Shown piece by piece: positions 20,345 through 29,110 of a DNA stretch of 64,000 bases. The translations under genes and the position numbers were made by a program. The DNA is taken from positions 51,660,948-51,724,947 of the forward strand of contig NC_090751.1 in NCBI RefSeq assembly GCF_036898095.1, written 5' to 3'. The notes beneath the pieces were generated by a model. The model searched no databases. It saw only the letters and a list, made by a program, of their open reading frames with translations, and was not told the DNA's origin. Each line of letters opens with the position of its first letter. Positions within the stretch are counted from its first letter, which is position 1. This DNA is from Palaemon carinicauda. Taxonomy: Eukaryota > Arthropoda > Malacostraca > Decapoda > Palaemonidae.

Positions 20345-22240
20345 CTTGCCAGAGTGCCTTGGGGTCCGGGACTGGGGAGCAGTACAGGGGCAGCTTGAAG
20401 TTCAAGGCCGTCGCGAACAAGTCCACAGTCGGGGAACCCCACAAAGTCAGGACTTTGTTGGCTATCTGAGGATCCAAAGACCACTCGGTACTCACTATCT
20501 GCGAGGCCCTGCTCAGACTGTCGGCGAGCACATTCCTCTTGCCAGGAATGAAGCGAGCTGATAGTGTTATCGAGTGGGTTTCGGTCCACCTCAGAGTCTC
20601 TACTGCAAGATGGGATAGCTGTTGCGAAAAAGTGCCTCCCTGCTTGTTGATATAAGCCACTACCGTGGTGTTGTCGCTCATCACCACCACGGAGTGACCC
20701 GCCAGGGACCGTTGGAACTGCTGAAGAGCCAGAAAGACGGCCTTCAATTCTAGCAGGTTGATGTGTAGGCCCTTTTCTGATTTTGACCAAAGGACTGAGG
20801 CCCTCTGGTTCAGAACGTGTGCCCCCCACCCTTCTTTTGACGCGTCCGAAAACAGAGTCAATTCCGGGGGGAGGACGAGAAGACTCACTCCCTTCCGCAG
20901 GTTCTCGTCGACCAGCCACCACCGCAAGTCCGTCTGTTCCAGAGACCCCATTAGGATCAGAATGTCCGGGGAATCGGATCCTTGATTCCACCGGGACTTG
21001 AGCCGCCATTGAAGGGATCTCATCCTGAGGCGGCTGTTTGGAACCAGACGGGCCAGGGAGGATAGGTGACCTAAGAGACGCAACCACGATTGGGCGGGGA
21101 GTTCTTCTCGCCTGAGGAAGGGTTCCGCCACCCTCCTCAGTCTTGCTATCCGGTCGTCTGATGGAAAGGCTTTGTGGAGATTGGTGTCTATTAGCATGCC
21201 TAGATAAACCAGTCTTTGGGACAGCTGCAGAGAGGACTTCTCGAGGTTTACCACGATCCCCAGATCCTGGCAAAGATCCAGAACCCTGTCTCGGTGCCGA
21301 AAAAGGGTCGACTCCGAGTCTGCTAGGATCAGCCAATCGTCCAGATAACGAAGGATATGAATGCCGTTCCTGTGCGCCCAAGATGAAATCAGGGTGAACA
21401 CTCTGGTGAACACCTGAGGAGCTGTGGAGAGACCGAAACACAGCACCTTGAACTGGTAGATCTTGTTGTCTAGGCAAAATCTCAGGTACTTCCTGGAAGA
21501 CGGATGGATTGGGATCTGGAAGTACGCGTCCTTTAGATCCAGTGTGCACATGAAGTCTTGTGGTCTCACCGCAAGTCTGACCGTGTCTGCTGTCTCCATG
21601 CTGAACCAGGTTTGCTTGACAAACCTGTTCAGAGCTGAGAGATCGATGACGGGTCTCCAGCCTCCAGTAGCCTTCTCTACAAGAGTCGACTGAAGAAGCC
21701 TGGGGAGCCGTCCACGACCTCCTGGAGAGCACCCTTCTCGAGCATGGTCTCGACTTCGGCCTGAAGGGCCAGCCCCTTTGCCGATCCCGTGGCATAGGAG
21801 CTCAACGACACTGGATTCGCTGTCAGGGGAGGTTGAGATGTTGTGAACGGGATGCGATAGCCTTGGCCAATCACTGAGACCATCCAAGCATCGGCCCCGT
21901 GTTGCTGCCACCTGCGGACGCAACGCTGAAGGCATCCCCCCACAGGTGGACACGTAGGGGGACTGCCACCCCTAGGGCTTGCGGCCGCGGCCGCCACCCC
22001 TAGGAGTCTTGCCTCCCCTGGAGGACTTACCGCCCCTCTTGACCTTGGCTGGAAAGGGCTGGGGCTTAGACACCACCTTCTTAACTGCCGGTGCCTGCTT
22101 GGGAGCCTCACGAGGCTGTTGCTGCTGTTGTGGCGGGGCTGGAGGCTTATAGGGCCGAGTTGTAAGGGCCCTATGGAGGAGGGAGTCCATGCTGGATTTC
22201 CTCCACCTCTCAGCCGTTCGCTCCATGTCTTGAGGCTCAA
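20322..22240 (-). pseudogene. DIRS reverse transcriptase-RNase H, one frameshift
   Basis: The frame 20322-21953 (543 aa) holds RT motifs 'GGWRPVIDLSALN' (97-109), 'TLDLKDAYFQIPIHPSSRKY' (137-156) and the YLDD box (203-206). RNase H follows with Asp370 ('FSDASKEGWG'), Glu402 ('LELKAVFLAL') and Asp427 ('VVMSDNTTVV'). The true N-terminal part ('ALQEVVDGSPGFFSRL') lies in a different frame (21677-22240). The two join near 21690, where a base or two appear lost just before 'LVEKATGGW'. It overlaps the end of the gag-like frame at 21972-22240. The enzyme copies element RNA in a gag particle or the nucleus. Apart from the frameshift every catalytic residue is present. Confidence 0.88.
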
Positions 22241-22874
22241 ACCGGTTCTCCCCTAGAAGGGAAGCATGTCGGAGCCTACACACATCCGCGGCGGGGACCT
22301 TCGGATGGAATCTCTCGGACACAGCATCGCGACGCTTTAACACCGAGTTGGCCCACAGGGTGGTAACCTGGTGCGCCAAAAACTCGATGGAGCGGGTTTC
22401 CGAGAGCAAGAAGGTCTCTAGGGCCTTCCTATTGGTCTCCTTGGACAAGTCCTCCAATCGCAATAGGATGCCCAGAGATCCTAGCCAAAAGTCCAGCCAC
22501 GAAGTGGCCTGCTTGGCACACTTAGCGACCTTCTCGTGGCTAAGGATCTCTGCCGCCGAGAACGACACCTGCCGGGCAGAGAGCTTCTCAAGGGGAACTC
22601 CCTTCGCCAGCTCCTCCACAGAGTGATAGAGAGGAAGAGCGAGGTTGTGCTCACCAAGGATCTCGAAATACCTCCTCTGCTGAAGACGAGGAGGGATGAG
22701 CTTGTTCCCGGCAGTGGAACGACTGGAGGAGGCAAGAAGTGCGAGCTGAGCGTTGGCCCTAGCTCTGGCACTCTTCAGACCCCGAGACCAGGGCAGAGCC
22801 GCACTGGTCTTAGGGGCCTTCCGAACGTCAAACACTTCATCCAAGATCGTGTCTTTGCCTTCACGGGGGGGCAA
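21972..22874 (-). CDS. DIRS gag-like protein, C-terminal segment, 300 aa
   Basis: The frame begins 'MPPREGKDTILDEVFDVRKA' and contains a mostly helical central region ('SAAEILSHEKVAKCAKQATS', 'FLLSETRSIEFLAHQVTTLW') resembling a capsid-like domain. It ends in a Gln/Pro-rich stretch and a basic Arg/Gly tail ('GGKSSRGGKTPRGGGRGRKP'), an RGG-type RNA-binding motif. It overlaps the upstream frame (22861-24027) by 14 bp in another phase. That may be a programmed frameshift or a mutation in an originally single gag. A related sequence is recognisable in copy 4 (43920-44684). Confidence 0.7.
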   Translation of the reverse strand: MPPREGKDTILDEVFDVRKAPKTSAALPWSRGLKSARARANAQLALLASSSRSTAGNKLIPPRLQQRRYFEILGEHNLALPLYHSVEELAKGVPLEKLSARQVSFSAAEILSHEKVAKCAKQATSWLDFWLGSLGILLRLEDLSKETNRKALETFLLSETRSIEFLAHQVTTLWANSVLKRRDAVSERFHPKVPAADVCRLRHASLLGENRFEPQDMERTAERWRKSSMDSLLHRALTTRPYKPPAPPQQQQQPREAPKQAPAVKKVVSKPQPFPAKVKRGGKSSRGGKTPRGGGRGRKP

Positions 22875-24027
22875 TGACTGGATCCATAAGCCCGTTAAGT
22901 TGCCTTATCAGGCTTAGGACCTGCCAGAAGGCATGTTCTGATTCTTGCTGTTCTCCTCCCTGCGGGCTGGCAGCTAAGTCTCCTGCCCCAGGGATCTCTT
23001 CCTGGGGTGACACGTGGACATTCCCCCGGGTAGTCGTGGGTTCCTGACGAATCCTTGCAGTGGATTTAGGGATGGTCTTTGAGTCCTTGGATTCCCTCCT
23101 GGGAGGGATACAGGATCCCAACAACGAGGTTCGAGGGGCCCCTTCCTCACGAGATGATTCTCCTGCATGGAGCGAAGTCTCCCCCCTTGGTGCCGAGGGG
23201 AAGACTACCGCCCCACTGGACTCACCTGAGGACGGAAAGGCCTCGTCCACGGGAGAAGGAGAAAGCACTCGTGCAGGAGAAGGGGCCTTCGCGACAGACC
23301 TCTTGGGAACCAACTTCGCCCTGGGGGAAGTCACCACGAAGTCCACTCCTCTCTTTCTCTTCAGCGTCGGAGAGACAGCCGTTGGTTTGTTACCCTGGTC
23401 GGCGAGTGCTGGTTTCATAACCCTCACTAACGCCCGTGCCAGAGGACCAAACCAAGTCTGTTGCTCCAAGGACACAGAGTCCGAAATCCTCGCTAAAGGG
23501 AAAGGGATCGGGCGATCCTTTGGAGTGGACACCACGGTACCTGCCTGAAAAGAAGGTGGGGAAGAATGATGTACTAACCTCTCCTCGTCCTGCACTACCA
23601 ACCTGTGTTTGGGAGGAGGTGATCCCGAGCACCGCCTAGGAACACGCGTTCCTGCTGCTACCACCGGCTGCGGAATTCGCCGCGAACGATGGTCGCGCGG
23701 GAGCGCGGGCGAGCGATCGCGCGGGCGCGCAGGTGGATGATCGCGCGGGCGCGCAGGCGAGCGGTCGCGCGGGCGCGCAGGCGAGCAGTCGCGCGGGCGC
23801 GCAGGCGAACGATCGCGCGGGCGCGCAGGCGAGCGGTCGCACGGGCGCGCAGACGAGCGGTCGCACGGGCGCGCAGACAAGCGGTCGCGCGGGCGCGCAG
23901 GCGAGAGGGCGCGAGGGTGGGCAGGTGAATGAACGCGTGTCCGAGGCGGCGAACGCAAGCGTTGGCGCGACGGCGAGGAAACGCGCTGCCGCGTGGGTGA
24001 GGAAGACCGCTGGCGATGTAGATCCAC
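22861..24027 (-). CDS. DIRS gag-like protein, Arg/Ser/Pro repeat segment, 388 aa
   Basis: Residues 1-120 consist mainly of a repeated octapeptide of type 'SPARPRDR' (about nine units, encoded by the 24 bp repeat at 23690-23930). A less repetitive Ser/Pro-rich region follows ('LLGSCIPPRRESKDSKTI'), with a helical end ('EHAFWQVLSLIRQLNGLMD'). The composition mimics RS domains of splicing factors, and it is likely disordered and RNA-binding. Whether the ATG at 24027 is a real start or the frame originally joined the upstream one (24346-25299) cannot be decided; stops lie between them. Confidence 0.6.
   Translation of the reverse strand: MDLHRQRSSSPTRQRVSSPSRQRLRSPPRTRVHSPAHPRALSPARPRDRLSARPCDRSSARPCDRSPARPRDRSPARPRDCSPARPRDRSPARPRDHPPARPRDRSPALPRDHRSRRIPQPVVAAGTRVPRRCSGSPPPKHRLVVQDEERLVHHSSPPSFQAGTVVSTPKDRPIPFPLARISDSVSLEQQTWFGPLARALVRVMKPALADQGNKPTAVSPTLKRKRGVDFVVTSPRAKLVPKRSVAKAPSPARVLSPSPVDEAFPSSGESSGAVVFPSAPRGETSLHAGESSREEGAPRTSLLGSCIPPRRESKDSKTIPKSTARIRQEPTTTRGNVHVSPQEEIPGAGDLAASPQGGEQQESEHAFWQVLSLIRQLNGLMDPVIAPP
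23690..23930. repeat. GC-rich minisatellite, 24 bp unit
   Basis: About nine copies of a unit CGCGCGGGCGCGCAGGCGAG plus CGGT. It encodes the Arg/Pro/Ser octapeptide on the minus strand. The open plus-strand frames across it are by-products. Confidence 0.85.
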
Positions 24028-24289
24028 AGGCGATCGATGATGAGCTGGCGCAGATTGGCGATGGCGCGTTGTGGCATGTCGACGCGTTGGCGAGCGATGG
24101 CGAGCAGCATGCGCAGGTGGGCTATAGCGCGATGGCGAGCTAGTAGCTGGCGAACCATGTTCCTTCAGAAGCGTTAGAGAACGTTGGCGCGCCGGCTGTA
24201 ACTCACGCGGGCGATCCGGATATCGCCGAGAGACAGGTGATCGCTGACGCGTAGAACGCTGTTGAATAGACGATACTAAAATCGCCTGT

Positions 24290-24905
24290 GCGTGCTGACG
24301 AGCAGGTGAGCGCTGTCGAGCAGGTGAACGCTGGCGCGTAGGCGATCATTGACTCGTGGGAGAACGCTGGTAAATAGGCGATACTAAAACCGCCTGTGCG
24401 CGCTGGCGAGCAGGTGAACGCTGGCGCGTAGGTGATCGCTGGCGAGCCGGAGATCGCTGGCGAGCAGAAGGTCGACGCGTGTCCTGTGAAAGGACAGGTG
24501 GCGCGGCGAGGGCAGGTGGCGCAGCGCGTTCACGAGCAGGAACTGGAAGATCGCTGGCGCGTTGGCGAACATGTGCTTTTGACACACGCACAGAATGATG
24601 TTGCATAGCCACAGGATCAGGCAGATGGTGAGCAGGGAGCTCAGCAGGAACTGTAGGATGGTCAGGGAGCTCAGCAGGAACTGTAGGATGGTCAGAGACC
24701 GCAGGGCAATGGTCCTCAAATGAGCGCTGACGCTCAGAAGAGAGCTGACGAGCAGGAGAGAGCTGGCGAGGAGGGCGAACATCAGGAGAGCGCCGACGAG
24801 CAGGTGAGCGTCGGCGAGCAGGAGAGTCTTGACGAGCAGGAGAGCGCTGACGATCAGGAGAGCGCTGGCGAGCAGGAGAGCGCTGACGAGCAGGAGAGCG
24901 CCTGC
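24290..24905. repeat. 18 bp minisatellite region in DIRS copy 2 gag
   Basis: Units of type GCGCTGACGAGCAGGAGA are well conserved at 24770-24905. They are diverged, with GCGCTGGCGAGCAGGTGA variants, at 24290-24480. The unit is six codons. Confidence 0.8.
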
Positions 24906-25299
24906 GCGCTAGCACTGCTCGTGGAAGGGAAGGATCCCTTTGCCCCGAAGGGATCGTTGCCCGTCGGGTGACGAGTTCTCCAGAAGGCGAAGATCTGGCA
25001 GGAGTTCGTGAACGGTCTGCAGAGAGGTCCAAGGAAGACGGAGCTGTAGGTTGAGGCTGACGAGGAGAGTCCCCCTCGGAGGAAGACGACCCAAAAAGGC
25101 GCCTCTTAACCCCCTTGTAAGGGGAAGGAAGGCCCTTGCGGCGTAGCGGACGGTGAGCCTTACGGCGGAGGCGGCCTCGGGGAAGATCGTCGCGACCATC
25201 GGTCCTCCGAAGGGGAGTCTCCGTCAAAGCACTTCCCCCAGAAGGAAGCTGAGCAGCAGCAGAGACCGAAGGACTCACTTCCCCCTTCGAAGGATGCAC
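24346..25299 (-). CDS. DIRS gag-like protein, RS-type segment, 317 aa
   Basis: The N-terminal part ('MHPSKGEVSPSVSAAAQL') leads into a Ser/Arg-rich body with many 'SPARQR' or 'SPARRR' hexapeptides, encoded by 18 bp repeats at about 24770-24905. There are no cysteines or enzymatic motifs. It lies between the zinc-binding N-terminal frame and the octapeptide frame, and is presumably part of one large gag broken by stops. The basic disordered composition suggests RNA packaging, or mimicry of SR proteins. Confidence 0.6.
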   Translation of the reverse strand: MHPSKGEVSPSVSAAAQLPSGGSALTETPLRRTDGRDDLPRGRLRRKAHRPLRRKGLPSPYKGVKRRLFGSSSSEGDSPRQPQPTAPSSLDLSADRSRTPARSSPSGELVTRRATIPSGQRDPSLPRAVLARRRSPARQRSPARQRSPDRQRSPARQDSPARRRSPARRRSPDVRPPRQLSPARQLSSERQRSFEDHCPAVSDHPTVPAELPDHPTVPAELPAHHLPDPVAMQHHSVRVSKAHVRQRASDLPVPARERAAPPALAAPPVLSQDTRRPSARQRSPARQRSPTRQRSPARQRAQAVLVSPIYQRSPTSQ

Positions 25300-25353
25300 G
25301 GAAGGGGGAGGAGAGCCCTTAGCACCATCATCCGCAACAGCACCTGCGGAGAA

Positions 25354-26004
25354 TTACCCAGCCACGTCGGAGGCCTCCGTCACCACGACGTCGACAATAG
25401 ACAGAGGGTCTACCTCTGCTACCGCCGGCGACTGCTTAACAGCGGCCCCCAACGAGACAAGGTCAATAAAGGCGACCCTGGAGGGCAAGCCCTTAAGCCC
25501 CAGGGACGACCAAATCTGCAAAAGATCATCATTGGTTAAGGCATTATCAATTACCTCCCCCGGAGGAGGAGGGGGAACCGCCTCGCTATGGGAGGCGACG
25601 CCCTCTCCCCCCACCCAAGGTCGGGAAACAGAACTAGGGCCTGCGCTACCACTCGGCCGACTCTCCTTAGGAGACGGACGAGGGGGAGCTTCGGAGGAGG
25701 TTTGGGCGGCGGAAGAAGAGTCCCGAGAACCTTCCTCCTTCAAGGCTAACCCCGAAGGAGAACGGTCTCTCCTGGACTTCTTCTTACGCCGACGGCCAAA
25801 CCTCTCCCACTGGGAGGCAGACCACTCCCTGCACTCACGGCACATGTTCTCCTGGTCACACCGTCGGCCCCGACATTGAGGGCAAAGGGTGTGCGGGTCC
25901 GTAGTTACGTTCGACATGAAAGTTCCACAAGGACGACCGGCAACTTCAGGGCATGTACGCATTGTAAAGTAATAATAATGAAGGTTAACTTCCAACCAAC
26001 ACAC
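25354..26004 (-). CDS. DIRS gag-like N-terminus with Cys-rich zinc-binding motif, 216 aa
   Basis: The likely start is the internal Met before 'RTCPEVAGRPCGTF' (about 25960). A Cys cluster ('TCP', 'PCG', 'LCPQCRGRRC', 'MCRECREW') is followed by 'WERFGRRRKKKSRRDRSPS', a basic nuclear-localisation-like stretch. The same arrangement occurs in copy 3 at about 39161-39440, so it is a conserved element feature rather than chance. It stops at 25354 in an acidic, helical region ('NALTNDDLLQIWSSLGLKGL'). Function unknown; nucleic-acid binding is likely. Confidence 0.65.
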   Translation of the reverse strand: MCWLEVNLHYYYFTMRTCPEVAGRPCGTFMSNVTTDPHTLCPQCRGRRCDQENMCRECREWSASQWERFGRRRKKKSRRDRSPSGLALKEEGSRDSSSAAQTSSEAPPRPSPKESRPSGSAGPSSVSRPWVGGEGVASHSEAVPPPPPGEVIDNALTNDDLLQIWSSLGLKGLPSRVAFIDLVSLGAAVKQSPAVAEVDPLSIVDVVVTEASDVAG

Positions 26005-26084
26005 ACGCTGTAAAGAGAAAGCAGAAAATTAAAGGCTGTCACGAGGACGATGAGCAGACACGTCTGATCACCGCCGAGCCAAAA

Positions 26085-26270
26085 GTGAAGTGAAGCAAGT
26101 CACCGGTGAGTGGAGGGGGGAGGGGTAGCAAGCTACTGTTCCCCCAACCCCCGCTAACTAGCGCGGGGGTAATTAACCCTCATTAAAACTATTGGCTCGT
26201 CATTTCAGCTGCGCTAAAAGGTAAACCCAATGTAAATAGTGTGGTTTGTATTTCGGTTACGGAACAAATG
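26085..26270. repeat. DIRS copy 2 right inverted terminal repeat
   Basis: It contains the inverse of the left repeat ('CCGCTAACTAGCGCGGGGGT') and ends CGGTTACGGAACAAATG. It is the presumed 5' end of the element for transcription leftward. Confidence 0.9.
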
Positions 26271-26615
26271 TGTTCTCTGACCGGGGTACTTCTAGGTCAG
26301 GTTAGGTGGGTTTGTTAGGTTCTGTGCCCTTTTTATACTTTTTATATATTGTGTAAAAGTTATATGGAAACATTATTTAAAATACGTATGGAAATATCTA
26401 GCATTGCTACCGCTAGTAATGTCATCGTGTCGGTAACTCTGTGTACCATTCGTCATCGTTGGTAGCACACTGAATCATTGGTAACGTTGCTAATGTTATC
26501 GTTCTCAGTACATTCATAAGAGAAGTAACAAAGTTAAACAAGTTCTTATATTTAAATAAAATAAATATTTTAACACAACATATATGTCAACAGTGATAAT
26601 ATTTAACCATTTTAA

Positions 26616-26754
26616 CAGAAAATATATGTTTTCCAGTAAGATATAACATGATTTAACCGGTTTTCACCTTCATTTCATCTGGTTGAAATGAAGGTCAAAT
26701 TCGGTTAAATAACGTTATTTACTATAGGAAAACATATATTATCTGTTCGAAATC
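26616..26754. repeat. Subterminal hairpin of Merlin-like element
   Basis: Two arms of about 65 bp are inverse of each other (outer AATATATGTTTTCC / GGAAAACATATATT, inner CACCTTCATTTCA / TGAAATGAAGGTC) with a short loop near 26685. Confidence 0.75.
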
Positions 26755-27864
26755 ACACCCTGTAATACAATACAAATTTACCCTTCCTCCAAGGGTTTGG
26801 TTCTGCGTGGATGTTAAACCGCGAGAACTCACTCTTAACTGAGAAGTAAGAACGTCGAAAGCTAGCACTTACAGAGCGTCGAGCAACGCTGTTCTGTTGC
26901 GTGACAAAGCGCAAGGAAGAGCTGTGTCCAGAGGTGGGGAATCCAGGGGGGGGGGAGCAACCGAGGATCGCGCTCTGTCAGAACTCGCGCGGCCAGGAAC
27001 CTCATCCTCAAACTTGCCGAGATAGACGCACGTGCCAAGGTTGCCACGCTCGCTGAGATGGTTGTGCGCGCTGAGAAGGTCGCGCACACCGAGTTGTTCG
27101 CATGCTTCAACATAGCACTGATTGCGCACGCCTAGAACGTCGCGTGCGTGCGACGATGATCACGAGCTCCATGTCAGGCATGCATGCGCAGTGTTGGTTG
27201 CGCGCGCCAAGTTAGTCGTGCGTGTGTGAGAGTTGTTCATGCGCGTAGGATAGGTTGCGCACACCAAGTTGGTCGTGCGCGCGCAGTATCAGATGCGCGT
27301 GGGGCCAAGTTGGCCTTGTGTGCGAAAGCTCCGTGCGACGAGAGTCCGAAAACTCTCTGTCGTAAGAGTAGAACTCTTGGTGACTAGTTTCACGAGAACC
27401 AGAAGGTTCAGCGTGATCACGAGAACCAGAAAGTTCAGCGTGATCGCGTGAACCCTTAAGGTTACGCGCTTGGGAGATAACTTATTACTACGATAACCCA
27501 GAGGTTCAACGTAGCGCAGGTCGCGCGTGTGCAAACGCTAAACACGACCCTGAGTTCGAAAACTCGATGTCAAAGAGTAAGACTCTTGATGACGAGGGTC
27601 ACGAGAACCCAAAGGTTCAGGGTGTTCTGAGTTGCGAGACCCCAAAGGGTCAGCACAACAAGAAACCGAAGTTCCTCTGTCATGAGACACCAAAATGTCA
27701 GCGTGACTAAAGGTACAAGAACCAGGGTTCAGCGCAGCGTTCAGCACGAGAGCCTACAGGCTCAGCGATACCGTTGCTACGGGTGTAAACTGTGTTGCGA
27801 GACCCCTAAGAGTCAGCGCACCGGGAAACCAAAGTTTCCCTGTCACGAGAGCCCGAAGGCTCAG

Positions 27865-28137
27865 GGTAACCTGTGTTGCGAGACCCCGAAGGGTAACGCA
27901 ACGGGAAACCAAATTTTCCTTGTCACAAAACACCAAAGGGTCAGCGTGATTGATGGTACGAGAGCCGGAAGGATCAGCGTAATCATCGTTACGAGAGCTC
28001 GAAGGCTCAAGGTAACCTGTGTTGCGAGACCCCGAAGGGTAACGCAACGGGATACCGAAGTTTCCTTGTCACGAGACACCAAAGGGTCAGCGTGATTGAT
28101 GGTACGAGAGCCGGAAGGATCAGCGTAATCATCATTA
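27865..28137. repeat. Tandem duplication, 146 bp period
   Basis: GGTAACCTGTGTTGCGAGAC starts at 27865 and again at 28011. The sequence stays nearly identical to about 28137. It is built on shorter ~29 bp CGAGAGCCxGAAGG units. Confidence 0.85.
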
Positions 28138-28699
28138 CAAGAGCCCGAAAGCTCAGTGTAACTGAAAGCCAAAGGTTCCAAGTTGCATGAATTCGAAAGT
28201 CCAGTGTGACGGAGGCCCGAAGGACTCCTAAGGTCATGAGAACCCGCAAGATCAATATGACGAGAGCCCGAAGGCTCACAATCACCACGAGGAGAACTCG
28301 CAGGTTCAAAAAAAGACGTCTCCTCCCAGCACGAGGAGGAGAACGTCCAGGATGGAGAGGGGTCACAAACCCTTCCACCCCACGATCCTCCGGAGAGGAA
28401 TGCAGAACAGACTCCGCCCGAGGGGAGAGACTGATCCAGCTCTAAAGATAACTCCTCCACAGAGGTGGTTTGTTCTCCCGAAGGAGAATGTCGCTTAAGG
28501 CAAGGCTCTCGCTCCGCCCCTGGAGAACCATAAGTGTAAGGGGGGACCGCCCATGCCTAGAGGCGGTCTTCTCTCAAGAACGAGAGACTTGTTCCCCCAA
28601 AGGGGAAACCAGCTTCGGAGAAAGGTCTGCCACCGGCCCCGGTGGATCAGCAAACTCCTACAAGTGTTCTCTCAAGACCGAAAGGAAAGTTCTCCCGAA

Positions 28700-29110
28700 G
28701 GAGATTGCCTAGAACAAGCTTTCTCCCAGCCTTATGGGGAACAAGCATAGGCGTACGACATATGTTGGGAAGTTCTCCCGAAGGAGGACATCGCCTAAGA
28801 CAAGCTTTCTCTCAACTCTATGGGAAAAAAGCGTAGGCGTAATAATTTCTCTCTCGCAAACGAGAGAGAAGTCCTCCCGAAAGAGGACATCCTCCCGAAA
28901 GAGGACATCGCCTAAGACAAGCTTTCTCCAAGCTCTATGGGAAAAAAAGCATAGGCGCAATAATCTCTCTCTCGCGAATGAGAGAGGAGTCCTCCCGAAG
29001 GAGGACATCGCATAAGACAAGCTTTCTCAAAGCTCTATGGGAAAAAGGCATAGGCGTAATCATCTCTCTCTCTTAAACGAGAGAAAGAAGTTCCCCTCAA
29101 AGGAGGAACA
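28700..29110. repeat. Tandem repeat of about 100-118 bp, four units
   Basis: Each unit has CAAGCTTTCTC, then 'CTATGGGAAAAA', an AAT-rich link and 'TCCTCCCGAAxGAGGACATC'. Units begin near 28704, 28800, 28918 and 29018. The second has an extra 16 bp internal duplication of CCTCCCGAAAGAGGACAT. Confidence 0.8.

Larger units (their letters stand above)
18251..26270 (-). mobile_element. DIRS-type retrotransposon copy 2, nearly complete, 8020 bp
   Basis: ATG is found at both outer edges (18251-18253 and 26268-26270). The inverted terminal repeats are 18251-18470 and 26085-26270. An internal complementary region at about 18491-18593 joins the complement of both tips at CAT (18550-18552). Coding order on the minus strand: gag-like frames (26004 to 21972), RT/RNase H (about 22240 to 20322), tyrosine recombinase (20344 to 19070). 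Neighbouring frames overlap by 14-22 bp. The structure agrees with DIRS1-like elements: reverse transcription, a circular intermediate, and recombinase-mediated insertion without a staggered-cut duplication. It is the best preserved large element here, with a few frame breaks. Confidence 0.92.
16669..26782 (+). mobile_element. Merlin-like DNA transposon with 8 bp target duplication, split by DIRS copy 2
   Basis: CTTCCTCC occurs directly at both flanks (16661-16668 and 26783-26790). Inside it, 25 bp inverted repeats begin with GG and end in a shared GTATTACAGGG (left tip 16669-16693, right tip 26758-26782; about 20 of 25 match). An 8-9 bp duplication and GG-type ends are Merlin hallmarks. Without the 8020 bp DIRS element, it would be about 2.1 kb. 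The element contains an ISXO2/Merlin-type zinc-ribbon frame at 17684-18163, but there is not enough room for a whole DDE domain, so it is probably non-autonomous. Confidence 0.75.

Noticed and set aside
20758..21397. Several plus-strand frames of 70-90 codons
   Set aside because: Complete overlap with the RT/RNase H gene on the other strand.
23689..24143. Long plus-strand Arg/Ala-rich frames
   Set aside because: Antisense by-products of the 24 bp minisatellite inside the minus-strand DIRS gag region.
26291..26320. True telomere or subtelomere
   Set aside because: Only two to three TTAGG-like units inside dispersed repeats; no array.
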